This document shows, one piece after another, positions 25,513 through 37,823 of a stretch of DNA of 64,000 nt. The stretch spans positions 1-64,000 of the forward strand of contig JAPTJF010000159.1 of the NCBI GenBank assembly GCA_029339195.1. Direction: 5' to 3'. The translations under genes were made by a program, and so were the position numbers. The notes under the pieces were generated by a model, which searched no databases, was not told where the DNA came from, and worked only from the letters and a program-made list of their open reading frames with translations. The DNA comes from Micractinium sp. NFX-FRZ. Its lineage: Eukaryota > Chlorophyta > Trebouxiophyceae > Chlorellales > Chlorellaceae. Every line of letters starts with the position of its first letter. Position 1 is the first letter of the stretch.

Positions 25513-28171
25513 ATGCCTCCGCGAGGCGTGAACTGGCAGGAAGAGGCGGCCAGCACGGCCCAGGGCATGCGGGCCACGTATAGACCGCAGCGCCGCCCGC
25601 CGGGGCAGCAAAATGCCGACGGCGACGAGCTGGTGCGCATGCACCGCCGCCGCTTGCGCGCCTTCTGGAACGCCCACGGCCCTGGCTTCACCCAATGGTG
25701 GACCGACCTGCCTCCTGCGGACAAGGTAGGCTAATCAGCTGCAATTTTCCCAGGCGCAGGGCGTTTTTGATGCAAAATCCAGGCCACGTGAATTCATCCC
25801 AAGCGTGTCCTCCTCTCGGCCCGCCCCGCCCCGCAAATCCCCTCTTCCCCCCTTGCCCGCCTGCCTGCCTGCTGACATGTCTGCTTGCGCCTGTCCTTCT
25901 GCTCCCTGCAGGGCGCGTTCCTGCGCACCACCAACCCCATCATGCCAGAGAGGCGCGGCGACAGAGATGTCGTGGTGGCGGGGCGGCGGCAGGACTGCAG
26001 CGGCTCGGCAATCATGCTGCCAGAGCTCAACGTGGCTGAACTGACGGCAGATGGGGGCAAGGGGCTGCTCCAGCTGTACAACAACGTGAGCGCTGGCGGG
26101 AAAGATGGAGGCGGGTGGAGCCACGTGCTGTTGCCTGCTGCTCTGCCCTGCTGCTGCCACTGTTGTTCCCTGTGCGCCGCCTGCCACTGCTGCCACTGCT
26201 GCCGCTGTTGTTCCCTGTGCGCCACCTGCTGCCGCTGCATCCCAAGTGCACGCCTCGAGAGCTACCCCTGGCCGCAGCCTCGGGCCTCCCAGCCTGCCCT
26301 TGCACGTCCACGCACCCACCCCACCCCGATGCCGCCCCTGCGCTGTGCATGCTGTGCGCTGCAGCGTGTGCACCAGGCCCGCATTGCTGACGAGGTGGAG
26401 GCAGCTGGCGAGCCTGTGCCCCTGATCCTGGATGAACTGGAGCTGCGGGACTGCGGCTACATGGAGAGGCTGCTCAAGGTGGGCCAGTTGTCACTCGCAA
26501 GTAGAGGTGTGATGTGCAAAGGAAGGGGGCCGCAGACAACACTACACTGTAGCTCTGAGAACAAATATCAATAATAAAGAGCGGACAAGAGCTCCGAAAG
26601 GAAGCTCTTGCTGTTGACATCACTAGCAGGTGTTGCGGTGTATCTGCACCTGGCCATGGGTGATGCGGAAGGCCCCGGACTGCACAGCTGGCCAGCATGC
26701 GCCTCTCCACTCCCTCTCCTTCTGTGCAGGCGGTGGCCAGGGCTGCCGCCCGCTGGCTCCCTCCCCTCTCTACGTGCCTGCCTCCACGCTGCCTCTCTGC
26801 AGGCCAACGTTGTGAGGGCGGCGCCACAATCCCCGCCTGCTAGCTGCTGTTTCAGGTCCTACCGCCTTGCCTGCTGCCCCTGCAGGCTAGTGTGGTGGGG
26901 ACGAGTGCTGCACTCCCGGCCCGCAGGCTGCTGTCTAACGCTCTTCCAACTCGCCTGCCTGCCCCTGCATGCCAATGTTGTGAAGCCGGTGCCGAACTCC
27001 CAGCCTGATGATTGCTTTTATCTCAAGGATCCACCGTCTTGCCTGCCTGCCCCCTGCAGGCCAATGTTGTGAAGCCGGTGCCTCACTCCCCACCCGCCGG
27101 CAGCTTTGTGACGATGGGGGAGGACGGCAAGGTGCAGGCCTACACAGTGGCCGCTGATGCACAGTCGCGGCGGGAGGTGGCGGAGATGCGGGAGCGGTGC
27201 GGCGTTCACCTGCAGGATGCCCAGGTGCGCTGGGTGCCTTCGCCTTGATGTCCTTTGGGCTCCCTCAACCCCACGCTGTTGGGCTGTGATGATCTTCTTC
27301 TGCACTGGCTACAGCCGTCTCAGAGCGGGCTGTGGTGCCACAGCCTGCCTTCCTCTGCAGCAAAATATTGTTGCAGCCCATTCCGCTGCATGCAGCAGGC
27401 AGCACGTGCTGGGCGCCCGCCCCCCACTTGTTGCCTCACCCTTGCCCCACCAACCCCGCTCCATTCACGCCTTCCCCCCCTGCAGGCCTACTTTCTGATG
27501 CGGCAGCGGCAGCTGCTGCTGCTCAGCGCACTGCTGGCCTGGGGCGACAGCTATCGGACGGATGTGCTGGGCAGGGAAGGTGAGGGTGGCTGCAAAGAGG
27601 GTGGTTAGGAGGGTCATAGGGCTGGGGAGTGCCGGAGAGGGGGATAGGGTGAGTGGGCCAGGGCTGTGCTGTGGCCGGGCACCTGGGTGAGGGTTGGGGT
27701 TGCACAAGAGGTGGAGTTGGGGTTGCAGGGTGACAGCTGGTGCTGGGACATCTCTTGTTTAACCAGCTGATGCCAGCTGGAACAGGGGCGGGGGTGGGTG
27801 AATATACCCACCTTCCCCACCGACAGTGCTGCCTTCTGTCCCCATTCCTCCCCGCGCCTGCAGGCAAGTGCAAGGCGCTCAAGGCGGCGGGGTGCAGCCA
27901 GTGCGGCGCGCACGAGGGGGCGGGAGGCAAGGATTTGCTGTGGTGCCCCTGCGGCTGGGTGGTCTACTGCGGGGCGGGCTGCCAGAAGAAAGACTGGCCC
28001 GCCCACAAGGAGGAGTGCAAGCGGACGCGCGCACAGCAGGCGGCAGAGCGGGCAGAGCGAGAGCAGGCGGCCGAGCAGGCGGGGAGAGAGCACCAGGCGG
28101 CAGGAGATGACACTGCCAGCGAGGGGCGGGTGGCAAGCAGCGCTGCGTCGGCTGTGGGCGACGTGGACTGA
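25513..28171 (+). CDS. MYND-type zinc-finger protein
   Basis: Six exons (25513-25725, 25912-26085, 26365-26478, 27060-27224, 27486-27579, 27864-28171) give 355 aa. The C-terminal MYND-like finger has Cys pairs in CSQC, then CPC after 13 residues, then YCGAGCQKKDWPAHKEEC with the final Cys-His-Cys, followed by an Arg/Glu/Ala tail ending in DVD. The second Cys pair is spaced CxC rather than the usual CxxC. The N-terminal ~250 residues (WNAHGPGFTQWW, LRTTNPIMPERR, LILDELELRDCGYMERLLK) belong to no family I can name. MYND fingers bind Pro-rich partners, often in chromatin or signalling. Intron 3 holds a tandem array of exon 4-like acceptor copies. Confidence 0.82.
26150..26240. repeat. ~60-bp direct repeat, CTGCTGCCACTGTTGTTCCC type
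   Basis: Two copies of a CTG/CTGTTGTTCCCTGTGCGCC unit lie in intron 2 of the MYND gene. It looks like a small minisatellite. Confidence 0.7.
26803..27059 (+). repeat. Three tandem echoes of MYND exon 4 start
   Basis: Copies of the exon 4 5' edge begin at 26803, 26886 and 26971 before the true exon at 27060, spaced 83, 85 and 89 bp. Those at 26803 and 26886 keep a TGCAG acceptor; that at 26971 has TGCAT. Encoded starts are ANVVRAAPQSPP, ASVVGTSAALPA and ANVVKPVPNSQP, against the real ANVVKPVPHSPP. A fifth, weaker copy may begin near 26730. Confidence 0.92.
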
Positions 28172-28294
28172 CTGCCGGACAGTGCAGTACTAGTGCTGCA
28201 CAGTAAATGCCTTGGTCATGCCTGATACTGCTGACGGACTGGCCTACGTGAACCGCGACTCCAACACACTGTTGTGAGAAATCACATGGGATAT

Positions 28295-28299
28295 TGTAA
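28295..28299 (+). terminator. Putative TGTAA polyadenylation signal of the MYND gene
   Basis: TGTAA lies 124 nt after the stop in a locally AT-rich context, between two convergent genes. Confidence 0.55.
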
Positions 28300-28451
28300 T
28301 CAATTGCAGCACATGGCAGTGTGCATGAGCAACAACAACAAATTCTTTCGATCTGCGCGCTGCATAAATAGAGGCCCACCGAGTTGCTGGCAGCAGTCTG
28401 CCGAGTTGAGCCGGCAACGGTGGGCATGCTGCACCCGCACAGGCGCGCGCC

Positions 28452-31400
28452 TCAGCCGCGCGGTGGGAGCTCAAAGCCGCTGCCTCCAAACTCCTTTTGC
28501 ACGAACGTGTTCGACTGCAAAGGGCAGGGAATGAGCCGTTAAGGCCAGCAGATGGGTTGGTGCACATGAACTTGCACATGCGCAGTGCTGCCAGGCGGGT
28601 GTGCGGCAGGGAGGCGGGCGGGCACCCACCCAGGGCGCGGCGTTGTAGTAGCAGGTGGAGGGGCACTTGGGCAGCCGGCGCGGCCGCTCCGGCAGCTCGT
28701 CAACGGCCTCGGCAAACACCAACATCTGGCCCATCATCTGGTGCCTGCAATAGCAAGGTGCGCCAAAAAACAGTGTTGTTGTTAGGGGAAGCAGGCCAGC
28801 CACCCTGTAGGCATGCTGCAGTCTGCTTGTGCAAGCCCCTGTCCCTGGCTGCACGCACAACCACTCAACACCAGGCACTCACCAAGTTAGGTGGCAGTGG
28901 AATATCCACATCCCTGGGTTGTCTGCGGTGAAGCGCAGCACCACCCAGCCGCCCTGGGGCAGCGTGGCCGTGTCCCGCAGTGGCGGGTTGCGGGTGTTGA
29001 GCGAGGCGGCGCTGCTGGCGTTGTACGTGCCCAGCCCCTGGCCCAGCACCTGCAGCAGGCAGGGGGGCAGTGGAGAAAGCGGGGAGGCACACGGTGTTTG
29101 AGGGAAGCATCCTGGGAAGGTGGAGGTGGGGGGCATGCAACACCCCCACGGGCGCCCACCCTATCCCTCCCTGCCCCTCCTGTGCTGCACAGGGAGTTGC
29201 TGCTGCACTTCAAACGCCAGTGTGCCTCCTTGCACCACGCACTGTTGCACCCCCACCGCGCGCCGCCCCCGCCCCCTTGCTGCCTCCTCACCCAGAAGTG
29301 GTGCCCGTGCAGGTGGAAGGGGTGCTGCTCCTGCGCGGTGCGGCTCGCGCCTGCCGGCACTCGGTAGTCCCCGTTGTTGGCGTTGGCCGCATTGTTCTGC
29401 AGCAGCACCTCCACCACTTGGCCCTGCATGAAGGTTGCAGTGGGAGCATGGTGACTGGTGGGGAGGTGCAGAGCCAGGGGAGACGGAGAGCGTGCAGTAG
29501 CGTCTATGCTGGCCGTAAGTCCGTGTCCCATCGGCGTAAAGCGCAGCCTTGGTAATAGCCCGGAGCATGCCTGTCGTGCTGGCGACAGCAGCGCTGCCAG
29601 TTTGCATCAGCAGGTGAACGCGCGCACCTTTTTGAGCGGCACGAGGTGTGTGCCGGCGGTGGGGTACACCGGCGGTGCCTCGCTCTTGCCTGGTGTGGTC
29701 AGAAACACATCCACCTTGCCGCTCTTCCCCTCCTGCAGCAGTGGGGGCCGGGCACATCAGCAGCCTGCGTGACCGAGCACCAGCAACGCTGCACATCCCA
29801 CCAGCAGCAACCCAAGGCGGCGCCCGTGGGCAGCGGCAGGTGCCTGGCCGGCTCCCGTGCGCCCGTCCCCTCAGCAGGCTGCTGTGTCACCCGCACCTCC
29901 TTGCCCAGTGCCGACGACTTGAAGGGCTTGCCGCCGGCATTGTACTTGCTGGCTGGCACCATGTTCTTTTGGATCCAGCGGGGGTCGCTGCAATGCGGTC
30001 GGCGCGTGTGGAGGGCAGCCGTGTCGTGAGCAAGAGCGGCACAGTGACAGGCAGCAATATGGTCGAAGGAGAGGAGCCAGCATCGCCTGCACATGCCCTT
30101 CGGCATGAGAGCGCCCAAACAACCCACCTCCTGACGCCTTGCTTCTGCCTGTCTGCGCCCTGCTGCCACCATCTGGCATGCTGTGGTGGGCTGCCTGTGC
30201 ACCCGCCGCGTCGCCACATGCCTCCTCCAGCACCCCACCCAACATCCCTGCCCTCCCGCGCTCACTCGTACACCAGGTCAAGCAGGGGGTCGCAGGGGTT
30301 GGGGTTCTGCCCAGCCAAGTTGTTGATCGCCCACCGGATCTGCAGTACAGGTGTGCATATGTTGTGGGAGGGAGGGTGTGAGCAAATGGATGGAAAGGAG
30401 TCGAGGGTGGCAGTGTGGGAGTGGGGCCCGGCGGAGAGGCGCAGGTGTGTGGGTGGGGTGGGGAGGTGTGGGGCACGTGGGCTGTGGCAGATGTGAGCAG
30501 TGCACCCTGTGTGGAGTCTCTGAAATGCAGCCAACAGAAGACCCAACACCACAAGAACATCACATGCATGCCATACCCACCTGGCCGGTCTGGCTCATCA
30601 GCGGCTGTGTGATGTTGAGCAGCATGCTCACAGTCGGCGCCGGCACCTGCGCCAGGGTGCCAGGGGAGGAGGCAAGCATATTGTGGTTCAGAGCAGTGTG
30701 TCATGCCGTGGGCTGACGACACCTTAGCGCAGCACGACACTTGTCCTGCACCGTATGCCTACACAGAACTGTTGACGTCAGTAGCCATTTGTGTAAGCGA
30801 CACCACCCAGACTCTCCAGCCCGTCACCAGCCCTCACCCCACCCCACCCCGCCCACGTACCGCCGACATCGCCTCGCGGTACACCCCTCCCGCGACTGCC
30901 TTGTCCTTGTAGCTCCTCAGCTTGCTGCTCATCACCACCTGCCCCACCTGGCCCAACGACCATGCTGGGATGCTGCCCGGCTGCGGCGGTGAGGTGGCAG
31001 GCAGTGCCTCCTCGGCTCCCTTGTAGTGCAGCACAGCATAGCCTGCAGCAGGCAGTGGAGAGCCGAGTTTCAGATCTTGCTGAATCTTAAGCTCACCACG
31101 CCTGGAGATGTAGTGCCTCAAATCCATGTGTCAGCAGAGAGGGCAGCTGGCCAGAGCGGTGCGTCAGCAGCTGTCCAGGCTGCTGGTCAGGGTGCAGGCA
31201 GCTCCCCAGGCAGTGCTGTGTGCGCACCGGAGGGGCTACCCGGACGGTACTGCACGTGCGTCGAGATCCAGTAGTTGCCGCTCGCCTGGTTGGCGGTGAG
31301 CAGCACGTCATACCTGCCAGTGGGACCACAAGCAGCAGTGCAGCAGCGCGTTATCTGATTGTGGGATGAAGGCGTACAGAGATAAACTGTCCCTCCCACC

Positions 31401-34322
31401 CCCATGAGTTCTTCTGGCTCAATACCTTTCTAAAATACAAGTGATTGATTGCTCTCTGACTGGAGGGTGGCAGCAGTGGCAGAGAGGAGCTGGGGCGGAG
31501 GCGCCTGCCACACCCAGCCTCACCGCTGGCCGGAGTTGATGTCAATGCAGCCTGTAAACTTGGAGGCTGGGAAGGGCTCCACAGGCACGGCGTCGGCCGC
31601 CACGACCGTCACATCGTGCCCCTCAAAGCACACAGTCTGCACGGGGGAGGAGGAGGAGGGCAGAGGCTGGGTGGCCTGGGGGCACGCACGTGTGCCTGCA
31701 CGTGGGCAGCTATCAGAGCAGCAGCTGTGACAGCAGTTGTCCACGAGCGGCATGGGACACCTTCAGCTGCTGCCCATGGGCCAGAAACTGTGCGGCAGGC
31801 AAGCAGCGCCACTCCGCGGCACAGGCGCACACCGAAGAGGGCAGCGTGCAGCACGCATGCGTGTTGGCCGGCCCCACTTGTGCGCCTTGCCAGGCTGGCG
31901 CCCCTTGCCTGGGGCGCAGGCCCAGCCACACGCCCCCCGCTTGCCTGGTAGGCCAGCGAGGCGGAGTTGATGATTCTGACCAGGTAGGTCTTGCCGGCCT
32001 CCACAGTGACGTTCTCATGAGCACACCCTGCAGAAGGGAAGGGCAGAACTCTGTATGCGCCGCTGGGTCCTCAGCCGGCTGGCCTCCAGGTGGCTGCCAG
32101 CAAGGTGCCAGAGACAGGTGCAGTAGTGGCACCGGCGTGCACAACCACGTGCCTGCTGCCCTCCCCGTCCCAAGCTACGGGTGGGAAGGGTGCTCCATCC
32201 CTCTGCATCCCACCCACAACCCCACAGCACCAGGTCGACAGCCTCGCCAGCGGGCCCAACAGCGAGCCAATGCAGGTTATGGGCGCAGGGGTTTGCGAGG
32301 TGTGCGTCGCAGCACGCGCAGCACGCACAGCACGCACAGCACACGCACCCGGGTTGACCAGGCTGGCCCACGGCTGCACCGCGCTCTGGCCGGGTGGCAC
32401 CCAGTACTCTTCCACGCTGCAGTTGACGGGGGCGGTGCTGCCGGTGGCCCCCAGTGCACAGTCCATATAGTTGCCCTTCCCATTGATCAGGAGGGCCTGA
32501 TTTTGTGCAGGCAAGGGAGGGGAGCAGGGGGAGGGGTGGCACCAGTGGTAGTGAGGAAGGGGAGGGTGCGAACGGGTGCTGGGAGCTGCATGGGTGGGAG
32601 AAGGGAGGCAGGTGAACCTGGCTTGATGCCCCATTACGGCGCGGTGAAGAAGCTGTGTCGCGGCCCGCCCACCTGAGGGTTGCCCACCCACACAAAGCCG
32701 CCGCTGTTGTTGGTCTGGCGGGCGGCGTCGAATGGGCGGTTGAGCTGCATGGCCAGCGGGCCGGCGGCTGCAGGGGAGAGGGGGAGGCACGGCAGGGAGG
32801 TGATCAGCCGGGCACTGCCTCATACTGTTTGGAAACTCACCGACACCACCGCACCCACATTTCTGGCCAAAGCAACAACTCGCTGCTACCAAGCTCGTCG
32901 CTACCAAGCACGGTTTCCCGCCAGTAACAGACCCCCAGCTTGCTACCAAAGTGCTTGCCTGTGTGCCACCAGTCTGACAGGAACAGCACCCGCTCCTCAT
33001 CGTACTTCAGGGGCACCGGCTGTACCGCCCCCTTGCGCGGCCGCACAATCAGCGGGCCCGCCAGCCCGTCGGCGCGGTCGTTGCCGGAGTGGCCGTGCCA
33101 CATGTAGGTGCCTGCAACGAGGAGAGGCCAGGGGAGGGGTGGGAACGAGGGGAGGGGTGGGCGCCTGAGATGGCTAAAGCAGGGCAAGGGTACCGGTGGG
33201 TGCATGGGTTGGCCAGAGCAGGGCAGGGCAGGGCCTTTTGCACCCCTCTGCCCACGGCCTACCTGGCATCTCGTTAACTTGGAAGCGATATGTGAAGCTG
33301 CTGCCGGGCTGCAGGGGCAAGGAGGGATGGGTGCATCGCACTGGCGGGCCGTCAGCAAGCTTCCCTTGCCGCTTGTAGGTTGCAGGGCAGCTGGCACCAG
33401 CCCTGAACCACTGCACAGGCATGTCCTGCTCTGGCTGGCGATCACTCACCTGCACAGGGCATTGCTCCACGTAAGCCACACCGTCGTACCTGCAACCCAG
33501 CAGCAGCAGCAGCAGCAGCAGGAGGAGGGGTGAAGTTGCCTGCCCTGGTGCAGTCGAGCAACGGTGCGGGTGTGGGGGGGTAGGGTAGGCCGGGAAGGGC
33601 ATGTCTGGCAAATCTAGGCTGGAGCGAATCGATGCACAGTGGCAGCCGCTGCAGCAGGGGAGGCTTTCGGCGGGGCACGACGGACCAAGGCAGGGTGGGG
33701 AACAGACGCAGTTGGACACTCCAAGGGGGCGCACCAGGGCACGCCACGCATGCTCCAGCCGTGGAAGTGAATAGTGATGCCTTCCGCCACAGCAGGCACG
33801 CGGGGAGGCATGTCGTTGATGAGGGTGAGCTGCGCCCAAGAGGGTGCAGTGGGAGGACAGAGAAAACGGGGGGAGCGGGTCGGCAGGTTGGGGGCATTCA
33901 GCGGGCAACGAGTCTGATGGCCAGCATCGAGCGCAAGGGGGAGAGCGGGTGGCTGGCGCCAGCACTGAAGGCGAACGCCCAGGTGTCAAGGTGTCACTGC
34001 AAGTACGGCGGACTAGAGCATGCGCCAACAAAAGCATCAGCAGCTAGCACACACGTGCATTGGCAGCTGGCACACTGCTCACCTCCAGCACTTCGCCCTG
34101 CTCCACCTCCAGGGTCGGTCCCAGCTGCCCGTTCACCAGCACCACCGGCCGTTCCCAGCAATCTGGAGCTGCCACCTCATATGTCACCCGCCAGGGCACT
34201 CTCTTCACAGGCGGCAGGCGGCCAGCAGCAGCGGGCAGGGCTGCTGCCGCTGCAAAGAGTACCAGCAGTGCTGGCAGCAGCTGGCGGTGGCGGGAGGCCG
34301 GGCCGGCGCGGCGAGCCGGCAT
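28452..34322 (-). CDS. Multicopper oxidase, ascorbate-oxidase-like, secreted
   Basis: Nineteen exons assemble in frame to 697 aa, larger than plant ascorbate oxidase. Exon 1 (34322-34083) encodes a signal peptide ([20 protein letters not shown]). All copper sites are present: [38 protein letters not shown] and [16 protein letters not shown], the last with Cys, His and an axial Met for type 1 copper. Between them [20 protein letters not shown] and IRWAINNLA follow the ascorbate-oxidase/laccase order of three cupredoxin domains. Last exons are 29049-28883, 28744-28630 and 28514-28452, ending PPRG. Such enzymes oxidise ascorbate, phenolics or metal ions with O2 in the apoplast; substrate cannot be told from sequence alone. 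The introns after exons 5 and 8 appear to use GC donors (CAG|GCAAGC). Confidence 0.9.
33487..33519. repeat. (AGC)n microsatellite in MCO intron
   Basis: Seven to eight AGC units, then AGG units, directly upstream (gene sense) of the exon 3 acceptor. Confidence 0.8.
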
Positions 34323-34954
34323 GTCTCCTCCCAGCAGCAAATGCTCGCTCGCACCGTTCTTTTGAGCCACCAGGTATGTGCTTTCCAAGTTGCAAGCCGC
34401 CTGCAGACAAGGACAATGTCACGGCATTCAGTCGTGGGCGCCGGTACTTGTTGCCCTTCGCCACGTGACGGAGCTCAGCAGCTTACGAGGGTCGCATAGC
34501 ACCTGAATTCGCCTGGCTCCTACGGAAGTCGGCAAGCCCCGGCAGGGACGGCTCGGGCTGTTTGCTGTGAAGGCCCTGCGGAGCTGAACACCTTTCGAAG
34601 ACACAATATGAACCTAGCGCGCGACTGGTAAGGCACGCGGGAGCCCAGGTGAAGATGAAGTGGCCATTACTCCACAGGGGGATCCCTCCTCCCGCCGGCT
34701 CCGCCAGGTGGCGCCGGCGGAGCACTCCACCAGCTCAAGGAGCTCAGGCCTCCCGTTACGAGTGACACCTTGGCCCGGATTTGGTACCCATACTCACTGG
34801 CGTGGAAACCACGTGACATTGCTTGCGTTTGGCACAATTCCTGTTCAGCAAGTGCAGGCTACGGGAAAGATACAAGAGTAGAGGTTGTTGGCCAGCACCC
34901 TTGCAGTCCCGCCTCCACCAATCAGCCACGCCAGGCAGCACCCAAGTGCGGTGC
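34323..34954. other. Intergenic spacer MCO / SANT-UBA gene
   Basis: 632 bp between the multicopper oxidase start and the stop of the next minus-strand gene. It contains the MCO promoter and the 3' UTR of its neighbour. An in-frame ATG at 34388 could extend the MCO N-terminus but would bury the signal peptide. Nothing else is recognised. Confidence 0.55.
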
Positions 34955-37512
34955 CTACACACAGTTGGCCACCAGCCACTCAATGGCCGCCTCCACATCG
35001 TACCCGCTCTCCTCCAGAGCATCCCGAGCCTGCTTCCTGCTGAACCCCATCGCCACCAACTGCTCCACATCTGCCTCCGCCGCTGCAGCTGCCGCTGCCC
35101 GCCCGCCGCCGCCGCTTCCAGCTGCTGCCATTTGCCCGCCTCCTCCTGCTGCTGCAAATTCTGCTGGTGCTGGTGCTGCTGCCGCCGCCGCTGCTCCAGG
35201 ATACAGTCCGTCAATGTCCATGGCTGCTGCCACGGCGGCTGACCTGCCGGCAGCAGCGCCTCGCCGCCCCCGGCTGCTGGGCACGCGCGCCATGGGCTGC
35301 CTGCAGCGTGCCAGGCGGGGCGGGCATGGGCGCAAGGGGTGGCGGTGAACGAAGCTGGCGAATCGGCAGAGAATGCAAGCAGGCATCGGCAGCCAGGCAG
35401 TGACAGAGATGCGTCCATGTGAGCATGCAATAGGCTGCAAAAGAGGCGGCACGTGGCAGGTGCAGAGTACCTTGCACAGCGCAGAGCATGTGTGGTGATC
35501 CCCCACAGTTCCCTGGCTGGCCAATGAGCAAGGGCCCCCCCTGTCAGACATAGGCACAGCACAGCGCACACCTGCACAGCACAGCACAGCAAAGGCAGGC
35601 ATAGCACAGCGCAGCGCAGCACGCACCAGTCCCCATCATCACTCTCCGTGTCGCTCAGCTCCTCCGAACGCTGCCGCGCCGGCCGCCCGCTGCCCGCGGT
35701 CTTCCGCTTGGGACCCGCCCCCTTGCTGCCCGCCGCCGGCTTGCCCGCTCCAAAAGCCGCGGCCTGCCGCTCGCCCACTGCTCCCGCTGCTGTGCCCGTG
35801 CCTCCCGCTCCTGCTGGCAGTGCGTCTAGCTGCATGGGGGCTGCATTGGCCACCGACCCCTCGTTCTCTGCGCTGCCCGTTGGCCACAGCAACATTGCCG
35901 CTGATGCTCCTGGCAGTGCTGCCGCTGATGCTCCTGGCAGTGCTGCCGCTGCTGCTGCCGCTGCTGCTGCTGGCAACGAGGCAGCCCCCAGGTCCTTTAG
36001 CACGGGAGCCGCTCCGTTTGCCGCCGCAGCTGCTGCTGCTGTTGCTGCCCCCGCCGCCGCTGCCCCTGGCGCTGCTGCCGCCTTGGCTAGACGGCTGGCC
36101 GCCTGCTGCAGCTTCTCATGCAGGTGCAGCAGGAAGTTGACTTTCTGCTCGCGGCTCATGCCAGCCGTGTCGCGCGCTGCAGCATTTACCAAGGCACGTG
36201 GAAACAGGGAGGGGTGAGGCGAAAACCAGCACAGCCAGCGAGCAGCCAAGGAAAGTCGCTGCCTGGGCAGACGGAGCAGCAGCTTTCGCCAGGCAAACAC
36301 GCAGGCAAGCGTACACACGACAGCAGGGGGGCGGCAAGCAAGCAACGCCCAGAGCACCCCCTGCAGGCTGCTCACCCAGCAGTTCCGCCTCGCGCTGCGC
36401 CCGCCCCCGCACTGCCCCCGCAGCCGCCGCCCTGGCATCAGGCAGGGCTGCCAGGCCGCCGCCGCTGCCGCCGGGCAGCCCCCGGTAGGCCGTCAGCTCT
36501 TGCAGCTGCTCCTCCACCTCTTGAAGCTCTGCCTCAGACAGGCCGTATCTTCAGGGGCATCAAGAGAACCAACAACAGTGGAAGCAGTGGTTAAATGAGA
36601 AAAACGGGCCAGCAGTTGCGGGGAGGGGCTTCAGGGAGGGCCTCTCTTGCACTGGACTGCTGGGAGGGCAGCGGGCACGAGTGATGCCGGGCGGATGCAG
36701 CAAGCGGGGCCACGGGCATGCAACACCTGCAGGCGACCCCTGCCCTGCAAGGCAGCGAGGCATAGCAGCAAACGCCTGAAGGCCCCTCCGCCCCCTCCCG
36801 CTCACTTGGCTTTCGCCTCCTCCTGCAACTGCTGCTTCTGCTGCTTGTTCAGGTTGGCTGCAGGTGTGGAGGCCAGGCGATGTTGAAACAATCAAGAAGA
36901 GTGCCACAACAACAGCTCGGAGATAGGCTCAGCATGACACCAGAGAACACAAGCTTCATTGCTGCACCCCAATTAGTTTCTTTCCAACTGCCACTGCCCC
37001 CGCACCCCACTGGGGGCCGTCACCCACCCAAGCCCAAGCCCCCGCCCTCCCACTCACGCCCGCTGTTGATGACCAGCCCGTTCTTGCGCTCCGCTTCCGT
37101 CAGCGTGTCATTGTCCGCCCTGATCCGGTCAATGTCCACCTGCAGTCCTGTGTATGCCGCCAGCGACTGCTGGCCCAGAAGGCGCTGCGTCTGGCCGTTC
37201 AACTGCTGTATTAGCTTGCCCGGCAGCAGCCCCGTCTCCAGGATTTGCATCCACCGCCCCACGCCGTGCTTCATCAGGCACAGCTTCAGGATCTGCGCCT
37301 CCTCCTTGGTCCATCCCGGGGCTGGCGTGAAGTTCCAGCTGCGGGAGGGGGAGAGAGCGAGAGTGAGGACGGCCGAATTTGGTGGGAGGCGCCTGCGCCA
37401 GCCGGGCGCTACAGCTTCAAGCCGGTGCCAGGATCCCCTGGATTGCTTACAGGGAGGCGGCGTCGCCGATGCGGGGCCCGCGCTTCTCGTGCACCGGCCT
37501 GGTGGCAGCCAT
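34955..37512 (-). CDS. SANT/Myb-like domain plus C-terminal UBA domain protein
   Basis: Six exons (37512-37451, 37338-37058, 36857-36806, 36548-36376, 36176-35627, 35300-34955) give 487 aa. The N-terminal ~110 residues are well ordered: FTPAPGWTKEEAQILKLCLM, then HGVGRWMQILETGLLPGK, then QLNGQTQRLLGQQSLAAY. This is a SANT/Myb-like helix-turn-helix with three spaced aromatics, typical of chromatin or DNA contact. A coiled coil (KQQKQQLQEEAKAK, EVEEQLQEL) and a long Ala/Pro/Gly-rich linker with SDTESDDGD follow. The last ~40 residues are a clear UBA domain (VEQLVAMGFSRKQARDALEE, ending IEWLVANCV), which binds ubiquitin. I cannot name an ortholog. The pairing suggests a nuclear ubiquitin-reading role; this is inference. 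Confidence 0.78.
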
Positions 37513-37823
37513 TTCGTGGCCAGCTGCTGTTCACACGAACTGAATGGCGGGCTTGAGCTACCCATAATTGGCTGCGACAGCAACAGCACCCGCATGACGG
37601 CGCAGCAGTGTACCGCGCTGCGGCAGTACGCCGGCTCCCGCCCCGTTTGAATGCCCGCCTGCCGTGCTTGCATTTGCATCACTGTCATGGCGAGTGCTAC
37701 AATTCCCACATATACATACATGGTGAGGCGCAGCTTGGGTATGCAGCAATCAATGTCTGATGACGAGAGGTGTGCTGTGGAGCGCAGGCCTCGTGCCGCT
37801 CTGGCGGAGCCGGGGGGGGTCCC
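37513..37823. other. Intergenic spacer SANT-UBA / DUF3172 genes
   Basis: 311 bp containing the promoter of the SANT-UBA gene and the 3' UTR of the DUF3172 gene, both on the minus strand. No other feature is recognised. Confidence 0.55.

Noticed and set aside
26580..26615. Short imperfect hairpin (AAGAGCTCC / GGAAGCTCTT) in an AT-rich patch
   Set aside because: It lies within a MYND-gene intron. It is too short and isolated to call an RNA gene or terminator.
28360..28375. TATA-like CATAAATAGAGG sequence
   Set aside because: It sits between two convergent genes, within the MCO 3' UTR, with no open frame or RNA structure downstream to serve.
34756..36438. 560-codon minus-strand frame
   Set aside because: It runs through real exon 5 of the SANT-UBA gene plus flanking introns, but the phase-matched splices and the UBA exon in another frame are better supported.
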